Of a stretch of DNA of 64,000 bases, positions 27,853 to 35,161 are shown one piece after another. Source of the DNA: JAWKOK01 sp963765875 (GTDB lineage: Bacteria; Chloroflexota; Anaerolineae; Caldilineales; Caldilineaceae); contig CAVXYK010000011.1 in assembly GCA_963765875.1 (NCBI GenBank), positions 62,001-126,000 of the forward strand. The letters are read 5' to 3'. The translations under genes and the position numbers were made by a program. Each line of letters starts with the position of its first letter. Positions within the stretch are counted from its first letter, which is position 1. The notes under the pieces were generated by a model. That model worked only from the letters and a program-made list of their open reading frames with translations. It made no database searches and had not been told where the DNA came from.

Positions 27853-28872
27853 TCAAGCCGGCGCAACCACAACCAACAAATCTTCTCCATCAACGGCAAC
27901 AACCCGATTGCGCAAGGGCTTGCCAAATCCGGGCGCTTCGATCTCAAACAGGTCGCCGTCCTGCACGGAGATGCCGGCAGAAAAGCTGAGCGTGGCCGTG
28001 CCGAAGTAATGACAATGGACATCGCCCGGCTGACGGAACATGGCATACTTGAAGTGGTGATGTTCCAGACTGGCAATGTTATAGGACATGTTCTCCTCGC
28101 CGGTGAGGAACGGCTCCGACCAAAGTTCGACGCCGTCTCGCAGGATGCGCACGGTTCCACGGATGTCAGCGGGCGCATCGCCCACCAGCAATTCCGGACC
28201 GTATGAACAGCTTCGCAGTTTGGAATGAGCCAGGTAGAGATAGTTCTGCCGTTCCATCACATGGTCGGAGAATTCGTTGCCCAATGCATATCCAACGCGC
28301 AGTACAGTTCCATCGTCTGCAATGACGTAGAGGCCAACCAACTCGGCCTCATCGCCACCGTCCAGTCCGTAGGTCGGCAGTTCGAGGGCCTGTTCCGGCG
28401 CAGCGACGCAGAACGAAGTGCCTTTATAGAACCACTCCGGCTGCACACTGATCTGGTCGGCGGGCGGCTTGCCACCCTTCAGCCCCCAATTGAACATGCG
28501 CATAGAATCGGTCAGGGGAACGTCATTCCCGGTTTCAGTTTCTTCTTTTTCTTCATCCACATGCATGGCGTCGCGGGCCTTGGCACTACCAAGATGGGTC
28601 AAGCCGGTGCCGGTGACGAAACAGTGTGCCGGGTCAGGGTGATCGAGCGGGGGCAGCAGCCGGCCTTCAGCGATCACGACTGCGTAATCGACGATCACGT
28701 CACTCGTGCGTTGGTCGACGAGCGCAGCCAAGGTCGTGTCCAGTCGGTTCGAAGCCAGCGCGAGATCTCGCACGCTTTCAGCCTGGCCAACGACGTACAG
28801 TGTGTCGCCATCGTCGCCGACCTTGCCCACGGTTCGATGACCGTTTCCGTCCAGAAATTGAACCAGTCTCAT
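27853..28872 (-). CDS. AraD1/GguC family protein (fumarylacetoacetate-hydrolase fold)
   Basis: 339 residues from the Met at 28872 (AAGGAA upstream; MRLVQFLDGNGHRTVG is the usual beginning). CFVTGTGLTHLGSAKARDAM, PEWFYKGTSFCVAAP, LPTYGLDGGDEAELVGLYVI, RVGYALGNEFSDHVMERQNY and KLRSCSYGPELLVG are the metal-binding and core segments of the FAH superfamily branch typified by GguC and AraD1. These act on 2-keto-3-deoxy sugar acids in non-phosphorylative pentose/hexose breakdown. Context (GH4 enzyme upstream, CUT1 transporter downstream) supports sugar-acid catabolism. The exact reaction is inferred. Confidence 0.85.
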   Translation of the reverse strand: MRLVQFLDGNGHRTVGKVGDDGDTLYVVGQAESVRDLALASNRLDTTLAALVDQRTSDVIVDYAVVIAEGRLLPPLDHPDPAHCFVTGTGLTHLGSAKARDAMHVDEEKEETETGNDVPLTDSMRMFNWGLKGGKPPADQISVQPEWFYKGTSFCVAAPEQALELPTYGLDGGDEAELVGLYVIADDGTVLRVGYALGNEFSDHVMERQNYLYLAHSKLRSCSYGPELLVGDAPADIRGTVRILRDGVELWSEPFLTGEENMSYNIASLEHHHFKYAMFRQPGDVHCHYFGTATLSFSAGISVQDGDLFEIEAPGFGKPLRNRVVAVDGEDLLVVVAPA

Positions 28873-29017
28873 GGAGATATTCCTTGGGTTTTCAGCAGCA
28901 CTTGGGGAGATATCCCCTTCATTGAACGTGCGTGGAGTGAGCGGGCTGTGTCTGGCGGGCACGTGAGCGGCGGTGATGATTTCTCCACCGCCGACCCCGT
29001 GCCCCCACTGCTATGAC

Positions 29018-30571
29018 TTACACTTCCTTGGTCATCTTACCCTTGTCGGCCGCCGCTGCGTTGCGTCGGGCCTCTTCCTTGTCCGCTGCCATCTCCTCGA
29101 CGGTCTTGGTGTGCAGACGGGCAGCGCCTTCGGTCACAATGCCCTCGACACGCGTGCCGTCGGCGACAGCTTCGTCCAGGCGTGCCTGGGCGGCGTCGAT
29201 CGAGTCGACGTACTGAGGCAACCACTCGGCCTGCGCCGTCAACATCTCGTCGGTCATCTGCCAGATCTCCTCGGGTGTGCAGACGGCCGCGGTCAGCGGG
29301 TCGTGGAGCATGGCCTGCTTCAGCAATGTCACATCGCCGTGGACGGCTGCTTCCATGGCCATCTGTTGGACACGCACGCTGGCCGAGCAGGTGGCCGCGC
29401 AGGCCATTGGCAGATCACCGACAACCGGCATGTTGATGCCGTTCTTGTCCACATAGCCGGGAATCTCGATGATGCAGCCATCGGGCAAGTTGGTGATCTG
29501 CCCTTGATTGACGATGTTAAAGTGGCCACGATAGACACGGCCAGTCTCCAGGCCTTCGATGATGAAGGAGCCGTGCTCCTCGCTGCGACGATCCGCCTCG
29601 ATGGTCGGCGGTTCTTCTTCGAGCCAATTGGGGAAGTCGGTCTCGAACCAGTTGCGGCCTTCGGTGCAAACACGCAGGTAGCCGCCGGTCTCGCCGTGGA
29701 TCCAGCTGCGCAGATCGATCCACTGGGGGATGTCCTCGACGCGCTTGCGATACCAGGGCACATATTCGCTGACGTGGCCGTTGGACTCGGTCGTATAATA
29801 GCCGAAACGACGCAGCATGTCGATGCGCACCTTTTCGGTCTCACTGTATTCCGGATGCGCCTCAAAGAGCTCAAGCATCTTAGGCACCATGTCCATGCCA
29901 CGCCACTGAATCTTAGTGTACCAGGTCTGGTGGTTGATGCCCGCACAGACGATGTCGACATCGTTGCGATGGAGGGTCTCATCCTCGCCCAACAGGCCTT
30001 CTTTCTTGGCCCACAGCTCAATGCAGCGGGTGATCTGCCAGTGGCCGCCCTGCACACCGTGGCAGAGGCCGATGGTCGGTACACCGCCATACTTGTTGCA
30101 GGCCCAGATGTTCATGGCCATCGGGTTGGAGTAGTTGAGGAAAAGTGCGCCCGGCTTGGCCACTTCGCGGATATCTTTGCAGATATTGAGCAAGACCGGA
30201 ATGGTGCGCTGCGCGTACATGATGCCGCCGGCGCAGATGGTGTCGCCCACGCATTGGTCGACGCCGTATTTGAGCGGAATGTCGATGTCGAGGACAAACG
30301 CATCCAGCCCGCCCTGTCGGATCAGACAGAGCACGTAGTCGGCGTCGGTGATGGCCTCGCGCTGGTTGGTGGTGGGCACGATGGTGGCCGGCAACCCGTT
30401 AGCGTCGATATCGCGCTGGCAGAGCTGGGTCACCATGTCCAGGTTGTCCTGGGACAGATCCATAAAATAGAAGGTCGTGTCCTGCAATTCCGGCACAGCC
30501 AGAATGTCGTGCATGAGCTTGCGTGTGAAGCCGATGGAGCCGGCGCCGATCACGCCGATCTTGATTGACAT
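29018..30571 (-). CDS. GH4 family alpha-glucosidase/alpha-galactosidase
   Basis: 517 residues from the ATG at 30571 (AAAGGTA upstream); the longer frame to 30634 adds 21 unlikely residues. IGVIGAGSIGFTRKL is the NAD-binding loop, NYSNPMAMN and GLCHGVQGG (Cys170, His171) bind the sugar and Mn2+, and CAGINHQTWYTK carries another metal His. GH4 enzymes cleave by oxidation at C3 and elimination, using NAD+, Mn2+ and a reductant. The NPMAMN/LCHG form fits the AglA/MelA branch acting on non-phosphorylated alpha-glycosides or glycosiduronates. It is the first gene of the sugar block, behind a good promoter and divergent from an AraC regulator. Confidence 0.9.
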   Translation of the reverse strand: MSIKIGVIGAGSIGFTRKLMHDILAVPELQDTTFYFMDLSQDNLDMVTQLCQRDIDANGLPATIVPTTNQREAITDADYVLCLIRQGGLDAFVLDIDIPLKYGVDQCVGDTICAGGIMYAQRTIPVLLNICKDIREVAKPGALFLNYSNPMAMNIWACNKYGGVPTIGLCHGVQGGHWQITRCIELWAKKEGLLGEDETLHRNDVDIVCAGINHQTWYTKIQWRGMDMVPKMLELFEAHPEYSETEKVRIDMLRRFGYYTTESNGHVSEYVPWYRKRVEDIPQWIDLRSWIHGETGGYLRVCTEGRNWFETDFPNWLEEEPPTIEADRRSEEHGSFIIEGLETGRVYRGHFNIVNQGQITNLPDGCIIEIPGYVDKNGINMPVVGDLPMACAATCSASVRVQQMAMEAAVHGDVTLLKQAMLHDPLTAAVCTPEEIWQMTDEMLTAQAEWLPQYVDSIDAAQARLDEAVADGTRVEGIVTEGAARLHTKTVEEMAADKEEARRNAAAADKGKMTKEV

Positions 30572-30686
30572 GAGTGTACCTTTCTCGTCTTGAGCGTCTC
30601 TCTTACATTCAGATTTTGAACACTGGAGTGTCACCAGATTAGCACAACTATGCAGGAATTTCTTCTTGTTTCCATCGCTTTATTCC

Positions 30687-30715
30687 TGTATACTAAGTTC
30701 AACCCTGCGAGTCAA
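30687..30715 (-). promoter_or_regulatory. Predicted sigma-70 promoter for the GH4 sugar operon
   Basis: On the minus strand TTGACT (30715-30710) and TATACA (30692-30687) are exactly 17 nt apart, about 115 nt ahead of the GH4 start. It is one of the best promoter matches in the window and is positioned for control by the divergent AraC protein. Confidence 0.65.
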
Positions 30716-30721
30716 GAGAAT

Positions 30722-30835
30722 TCAGTGACTCTACTGCAAAGAAGTCTTTTTCACCACGGAGACACGGAGGGGGCACAGAGGTTCACAGAGGAAAACCCTC
30801 TGATTATCTCTGTCCATCTACGGCTGAAATTAGTT
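30722..30835. repeat. Repeat with TCAGTGACTCTACTGCAAAG end and CCACGGAGACACGG core
   Basis: Left end TCAGTGACTCTACTGCAAAG matches the terminus of the 25956 element, but the core is TTCACCACGGAGACACGGAG with GCACAGAGGTTCACAGAGG. The right half is degenerate, so no perfect palindrome remains. The same core occurs at 34276 and 60061. It lies in the 355-bp space between GH4 and AraC, upstream of the GH4 promoter. Confidence 0.7.
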
Positions 30836-30926
30836 GAAGTTGCTTGGCAGACCCACTCAGAATGACAAATCGTGAAGTACTGGAACTTGTTTTCCCACTT
30901 GCGACTACAAGCAGCCGTGACAAAGC

Positions 30927-31811
30927 ATGAGAAACGCCAACCAGGTGGATGAAACCAATGGCAGAAGCAAAGCTTCGCAGTCGGCGGCTGTTCCGCTTGC
31001 CGAGTTGCGCACGTTTCGCTTCTTCCCCTATCCGACGCCCAAAATGGCGACGCCCCACACCCACAATGACATTGAGTTGAACTTTGTTGCCGAAGGCCAG
31101 CTCACCTATCTGTTCGGCGCACAACACGTGACCTTCACCGCAGGCAACCTGTGCGTCTTCTGGGCCGCCATTCCCCATCAGATCATTCAACTTGAAGGGC
31201 CGACCGCCCACTATGCCATCCACCTGCCGCTTGCCAATTTCTTGCAATGGGGATTGCCGCAGCCATTCACGCAGCAGATTCTGTCGGGCACGCCAGTGGC
31301 ATCTAGTGCGGACGATGCCGGCTTCAACCAGGCCTTGTTTGAACGCTGGCATCGCCATGCTCAGATACAGCTGCCCGAATATCATCAGATCACGATGCTC
31401 GAAATCGAAGCGTCGCTGCGCCTGCTGGCGCTCTCGGCACGCGAGGTCACAATCGAACAGAGAGCGCCGACAGCACGGGCCGGCGGGGCAGAGATCGAGC
31501 GCATGGTCTCCTGTATCACCAACCGCTTTCAGGAGCCATTGACCGTAGCCGAGGTGGCTGCCACAGCCAATCTCCACCCCAACTACGCCATGCAACTGTT
31601 CAGAACCTATACCGGACGCACGATTGTCAATTACCTCAACCAGTATCGCATCGCCCATGCCCAACAACTGCTTCTGACAACCGACAAGAGCGTCCTCGAT
31701 ATCGCCTACGAATCCGGTTTCAACTCCCTGAGCCGCTTCTATGCGGTCTTCCGCAGCACCTGTCGATTGTCGCCCGCGTGCTATCGGCAGGCGGTGGGCG
31801 CGAAAGGGTAG
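30927..31811 (+). CDS. AraC family transcriptional regulator
   Basis: 294 residues. The N-terminal cupin-like sensor has HTHNDIELNFVAEGQLTYLF and WAAIPHQII. The C-terminal double HTH (residues ~190-290) contains LTVAEVAATANLHPNYAMQL and VLDIAYESGFNSLSRFYAVF, the AraC/XylS signature. Such proteins bind a sugar or sugar acid and activate neighbouring catabolic genes. It is divergent from the GH4-sulfatase-transporter block and heads the SMP-30/ribokinase/RbsD genes, so either or both may be its targets. The start codon has only a weak ribosome site. Confidence 0.9.
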   Translation: MRNANQVDETNGRSKASQSAAVPLAELRTFRFFPYPTPKMATPHTHNDIELNFVAEGQLTYLFGAQHVTFTAGNLCVFWAAIPHQIIQLEGPTAHYAIHLPLANFLQWGLPQPFTQQILSGTPVASSADDAGFNQALFERWHRHAQIQLPEYHQITMLEIEASLRLLALSAREVTIEQRAPTARAGGAEIERMVSCITNRFQEPLTVAEVAATANLHPNYAMQLFRTYTGRTIVNYLNQYRIAHAQQLLLTTDKSVLDIAYESGFNSLSRFYAVFRSTCRLSPACYRQAVGAKG

Positions 31812-31852
31812 GGCAGTCTGGAGAGATGTACTGTAGTTGTATGATGGCTGCT

Positions 31853-31976
31853 GCGTGCTGCGTGCTGCGTGATGTTTCGACGGCAATGTCATTTTGAATT
31901 GGTACGAGGATTGATCAGAAGTGGTCAACTGCAAAAAAGAGTATGCCACAGAAACCTCACGCAGCACGCAGCACGC
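31853..31976. repeat. 20-bp inverted repeat of GCTGCGT units
   Basis: GCGTGCTGCGTGCTGCGTGA (31853-31872) is the exact complement of 31957-31976, separated by 84 nt. The arms are themselves heptamer repeats. It lies in the 222-bp gap after the AraC gene and would form a long stem in the transcript. Confidence 0.7.
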
Positions 31977-32033
31977 CTTATGCAGCACCTTTCAACCGCC
32001 AAGCCACGTTCCATCCACACCACGGAGACCATC

Positions 32034-32888
32034 ATGCAAGCTGAACATCTGCTCTCAATCCGCAACACGCTGGGCGAAGGACCTGTCTGGCATCCAGAAG
32101 AGCAGAAGCTCTACTGGGTAGACATCCAGAACGACTGCTTCTACCGCTATGCGTCAGGCGACGAAAAACCTGAACGCTTCGACGTCGGCCAACCCGTGGG
32201 CACGGTCGTCTTTCGCCGATCGGGCGGCCTGGTGCTGGCCCTACGCGACGGCTTCGCCTTCTGGGATGAAGAGCGTCAGGAACTAGAGTTCATTGCCGAT
32301 CCCGAGGCCGACAAGCCGGAGGCACGATTCAACGACGGCAAGGTCGACCCTCAAGGCCGCTTCTGGGCTGGTACCATGGCTGACGACAGCTCGCTCTATC
32401 GCCTGGATGCCGATCTAGATGTCCATGTGATGGAGACCAACATCGCTTGCTCCAACGGTCTTGACTGGAGTCCCGATCGCAAAACCATGTATTACACAGA
32501 CACGCCCCAAGGCGTCATTTGGGCCTACGACTATGACGACGCCTCGGGGGCCATCAGCAACCGGCGCACCATCGTTGAAGCGCGTGATGGTGAAGGACAT
32601 CCAGATGGTCTCTGCGTAGACAGCGAAGGCTACATCTGGGGCGCGCGCTGGGACGGCTGGCGAGTCAATCGCTACGCGCCCGATGGAACGCTCGACCGCG
32701 TCATCGAGATCCCGGTTGCCAAGGTAACCAGTTGCTGCTTCGGCGGGCCCGATCTGGACGAGCTTTTCATCACCTGTGCCAGCGTCGGCTTCACCGATGC
32801 CGACTGGGAGAAACAACCCCAAGCAGGCGATATCTTCCGCGTTAAGACGGGCATCAAGGGCCAAGCGACGAATATGTTCGCCGGCTAA
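32034..32888 (+). CDS. SMP-30/gluconolactonase/LRE family lactonase
   Basis: 284 residues from the ATG at 32034 (GGAG upstream); the longer frame from 31869 crosses an inverted repeat. Metal ligands of the six-bladed propeller: Glu in TLGEGPVWHP, Asn in ARFNDGKVDPQGRFWAG, Asn/Asp in CSNGLDWSPD and Asp in GHPDGLCVDSEG. The repeat motif YWVDI and WRVNRYAPDG are typical. It hydrolyses aldonolactones to sugar acids in the cytoplasm. With ribokinase, RbsD and the AraD1 protein across the divergent promoter, this fits an oxidative sugar pathway. Confidence 0.9.
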   Translation: MQAEHLLSIRNTLGEGPVWHPEEQKLYWVDIQNDCFYRYASGDEKPERFDVGQPVGTVVFRRSGGLVLALRDGFAFWDEERQELEFIADPEADKPEARFNDGKVDPQGRFWAGTMADDSSLYRLDADLDVHVMETNIACSNGLDWSPDRKTMYYTDTPQGVIWAYDYDDASGAISNRRTIVEARDGEGHPDGLCVDSEGYIWGARWDGWRVNRYAPDGTLDRVIEIPVAKVTSCCFGGPDLDELFITCASVGFTDADWEKQPQAGDIFRVKTGIKGQATNMFAG

Positions 32889-32935
32889 GTACAGTTGGAA
32901 TCTATGGCAAAAGGCCGTAACACAGGAGGTCACAT

Positions 32936-33853
32936 ATGGCAGACATCGCAGTGGTCGGCAGCTTAAACATAGACCTGGTCACGCATACGGAACGGATACC
33001 AGCCCCCGGCGAAACCGTGCTCGGCGGCGATTTGGCGACGGTGCCGGGGGGAAAAGGGGCAAACCAGGCGGTCGCCGCGGCAAGACTGGGCGCAGAGGTC
33101 GCCATGGTCGGGGCGCTGGGCGCAGACGGCTTTGCCGATCAGTTGCGCCGCAGCTTGAGCGCCGACAAGATCGACGACCGGCATGTGATGACAACAGATT
33201 CAGCCACCGGCGTGGCGCTGATCGTTGTCGACGCAGATGGCCAGAACAGCATTGTGGTCGCCTCGGGGGCCAATATGCAAGTGACGCCGGTCGATGTTGA
33301 AGCGGCGGCTGAGACGATTGGCCGTGCCGGTGTACTGCTGCTTCAATTGGAGATCCCACTTGAAAGCGTGCAGCGCGCTGCCGAGATCGCTCGTGAACAG
33401 GGAACGACGGTCATCCTCAACCCGGCCCCGGCCCAGCCCCTGCCGGCTGAGTTGCTGGCCCTGGTCGACATCCTGGTGCCCAACGAAAGTGAGACCGCTA
33501 CGCTGACCAACTTGCCGGTCGACAGCGAGGACGAGTTGGCGATGGCTGCCCAGGCGCTGCGCAATGGCGGCATCGACACCGTCATCTTGACTCTGGGCGA
33601 GCGGGGTGTGCTGCTGGCCGACAGCAACGGCGTCCAGCGGTTTCCAGCCTTCCCGGTCAATGAGGTCGTCGACACAACAGCGGCCGGCGACGCTTTCCTT
33701 GGCGGCTTGGCAACGGCCCTGGCTGAAGGCAAGAGCATGGCCGAGGCTGTGCCCTGGGGCTGTGCATCCGGCGCGCTGGCCGTCACCAAGGCAGGTGCGC
33801 AGACATCGCTTCCGTATCGGAACGACGTGCAAAATCTACTCGCTCAATCATAG
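32936..33853 (+). CDS. rbsK: Ribokinase (PfkB family)
   Basis: 305 residues with CAGGAGGTC before the ATG. VVGSLNIDLVTHTERIPAPG is the N-terminal substrate signature, GGKGANQAVAAARLGAEVAM the PfkB signature 1, NPAPAQPLP and VPNESET precede the nucleotide site, and DTTAAGDAFLGGLA holds the catalytic Asp and anion hole. It phosphorylates ribose (or a related sugar) at O5 with ATP. RbsD follows 24 nt downstream, which supports ribose as substrate. No ribose ABC transporter is present here. Confidence 0.92.
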   Translation: MADIAVVGSLNIDLVTHTERIPAPGETVLGGDLATVPGGKGANQAVAAARLGAEVAMVGALGADGFADQLRRSLSADKIDDRHVMTTDSATGVALIVVDADGQNSIVVASGANMQVTPVDVEAAAETIGRAGVLLLQLEIPLESVQRAAEIAREQGTTVILNPAPAQPLPAELLALVDILVPNESETATLTNLPVDSEDELAMAAQALRNGGIDTVILTLGERGVLLADSNGVQRFPAFPVNEVVDTTAAGDAFLGGLATALAEGKSMAEAVPWGCASGALAVTKAGAQTSLPYRNDVQNLLAQS

Positions 33854-33877
33854 TCCAGACTGAGAAGGAAACCCCTC

Positions 33878-34273
33878 ATGAAAAAGAGTACCCTGCTCAA
33901 CCAGCCGACATCTGCCGTCATAGCAGAGATGGGCCACACGGACGAGTTGGTCATTGCCGATGCCGGACTGCCGATTCCGGGATCGACTCAGCGCATCGAC
34001 CTGGCGGTCACACGTGACGTCCCCGGCTTTTTGGAAACGCTGCGCGTTGTGTTGTCAGAGTTGGAGGTCGAGTCGGCCGTGATTGCAGAAGAAATGGCCG
34101 CAACCAACCCCAGTGTCTATGCCCAGTTGATGGACCTGCTTGGCGCCATGCCGATCGCGGTCATGGCCCACGACGACTTCAAGAAGCGCACTGCCGGGGC
34201 CAAAGCTGTTGTGCGCACGGGAGAGTGTTCACCGTATGCGAATGTGATCCTGGTAAGCGGGGTGGTGTTCTAG
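33878..34273 (+). CDS. rbsD: D-ribose pyranase
   Basis: 131 residues, full family length, with AAGGAAA upstream. The catalytic His20 (AEMGHTDELVIADAG) and Asp28 are present, as is the C-terminal KAVVRTGECSPYANVILVSG, which forms the neighbouring subunit's part of the site. RbsD decamers convert beta-pyranose ribose to the beta-furanose form used by ribokinase encoded just upstream. The stop codon is followed 2 nt later by a palindromic repeat. Confidence 0.95.
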   Translation: MKKSTLLNQPTSAVIAEMGHTDELVIADAGLPIPGSTQRIDLAVTRDVPGFLETLRVVLSELEVESAVIAEEMAATNPSVYAQLMDLLGAMPIAVMAHDDFKKRTAGAKAVVRTGECSPYANVILVSGVVF

Positions 34274-34275
34274 GA

Positions 34276-34432
34276 TCAGTGACTCCACTGCAGAAAGGGT
34301 TCATTTCACCACGGAGACACGGAGGGAGCACAGAGGTTCACAGAGGGAAAGCTCTTTCCATCTGCGTTTTTTTTGCATCCATCTGCGGCTGATTTTTTTT
34401 CGCAGCGACAAATTGTGAAATACAGTAGTTAA
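34276..34432. repeat. Repeat with TCAGTGACTCCACTGCAGAAAG end and CCACGGAGACACGG core
   Basis: It starts 2 nt after the rbsD stop. Left end as in the 25956 element, core TTCACCACGGAGACACGGAG .. GCACAGAGGTTCACAGAGG as at 30722. Right part TCCATCTGCGGCTGATTTTT and GACAAATTGTGAAATAC resemble the distal part of the 30722 copy, so the element is ~155 bp. Confidence 0.7.
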
Positions 34433-34436
34433 CTGT

Positions 34437-34567
34437 TGTCATTCCGTTCACTTGGTGGGCGCAAAGCGCCATGACCGGAGGGAAGAAGAATCTCGGGTTC
34501 GCCAAGGAAAGATTCCTTCCTTCGGCAGGCTCAGGACAGGCAGTCGCTTCGCTCTGTCGGAATGACA
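34437..34567. repeat. Repeat with TGTCATTCCG ends
   Basis: TGTCATTCCG (34437-34446) and CGGAATGACA (34558-34567) bound a block containing GAATCTCGGG, AAAGATTCCTTCC and GCGCAAAGCGCC. A related block is at 63091-63185, and a degenerate one at ~57260-57402. This is a further intergenic family, often seen as GTCATTCCGAGCGCAGCGAG. Confidence 0.6.
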
Positions 34568-34635
34568 GTTGCGACCAAATCGGTAACTACTGAATTCCTT
34601 CGTTTAGGTGCATCTCAATCTTGGAGCGCGCTGCC

Positions 34636-34702
34636 AAAGTGTCGGGGACGGTCCAGGAATTCTTGGATTGACAACTGACTACCGGACCGTCCCCGACACT
34701 TT
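34636..34702. repeat. 19-bp perfect palindrome, AAAGTGTCGGGGACGGTCC
   Basis: 34636-34654 pairs exactly with 34684-34702, with a 29-nt loop. It is a variant of the AAAGTCCCCGGCAC family (order of GGGGAC and GTG reversed) and lies 42 nt upstream of the Opp operon -35 box. Confidence 0.8.
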
Positions 34703-34743
34703 CTGCCCCGAACCTAGGATACATTCCTTGCTTTTTTGGCCTG

Positions 34744-34772
34744 TTGATGCGCCAGCTTGCCTATGCTATAAT
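34744..34772 (+). promoter_or_regulatory. Strong sigma-70 promoter of the oligopeptide transporter operon
   Basis: TTGATG (34744-34749) and a perfect TATAAT (34767-34772) with a 17-nt spacer, in extended form (TGCTATAAT). Transcription would start near 34780, about 380 nt upstream of the binding-protein ATG, leaving a long leader. Confidence 0.75.
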
Positions 34773-34779
34773 CGGCTTA

Positions 34780-35161
34780 CGTCTCCGTATATTTTCATGA
34801 TTCATCACACACGACTCCGTCCGGCTGGAGATGACACAAGTTCTCCGAGATTTTCGTGGTAAAAGCCGGAACGGCTCTTTTGGTGACGGCAGATCTATTT
34901 GGCCAGAGCAATGACCGGCCGGATCCGGATCTCAAGGTCACCTACGCGTGGCGTTTGAGTTCGCCAGCCGACCTTTGCCGGCCCACACAAGGAGGTATCG
35001 GCTTTGTAATGATTTAAATCCGTGCCTTCACCCTTGTACTCCTTTTTGTCAGACCTCGTCGGGGAATCGCGTGACTGTTCTTCCTCATTCCCGCAGCGGA
35101 CTGACCTCTATCAGGCGTTCTACTGTCAACCCATTCAAATATCCTAGAAAGGAAAAAGCTG
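34780..35161 (+). promoter_or_regulatory. Structured 5' leader of the Opp operon, possible attenuator
   Basis: This ~380-nt stretch has no convincing gene. CCGGCT (34821-34826) can pair with AGCCGG (34864-34869), enclosing GGAG/CTCC. The same AGCCG can instead pair with CGGCT (34872-34876) in AAAAGCCG-GAA-CGGCTCTTTT, a terminator-like hairpin with a short T-run. Farther on AAGGTC/GACCTT (34934/34970) encloses TGGCG/CGCCA (34949/34962). A ribosome-site-like AAGGAGGTAT precedes a start-stop ATG ATT TAA near 35009. The mutually exclusive pairing suggests riboswitch- or attenuator-like control. No known riboswitch class was recognised. Confidence 0.35.

Noticed and set aside
28973..30568. A 531-codon plus-strand open frame opposite the GH4 gene
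   Set aside because: It mirrors the clear GH4 enzyme on the minus strand. GC-rich codon use keeps the antisense frame open.
30722..30865. A short coding frame in the CCACGGAGACACGG repeat (peptide like HHGDTEGAQRFTEE)
   Set aside because: The same string occurs in other intergenic copies with stops and shifts; it is a repeat sequence, not a gene.
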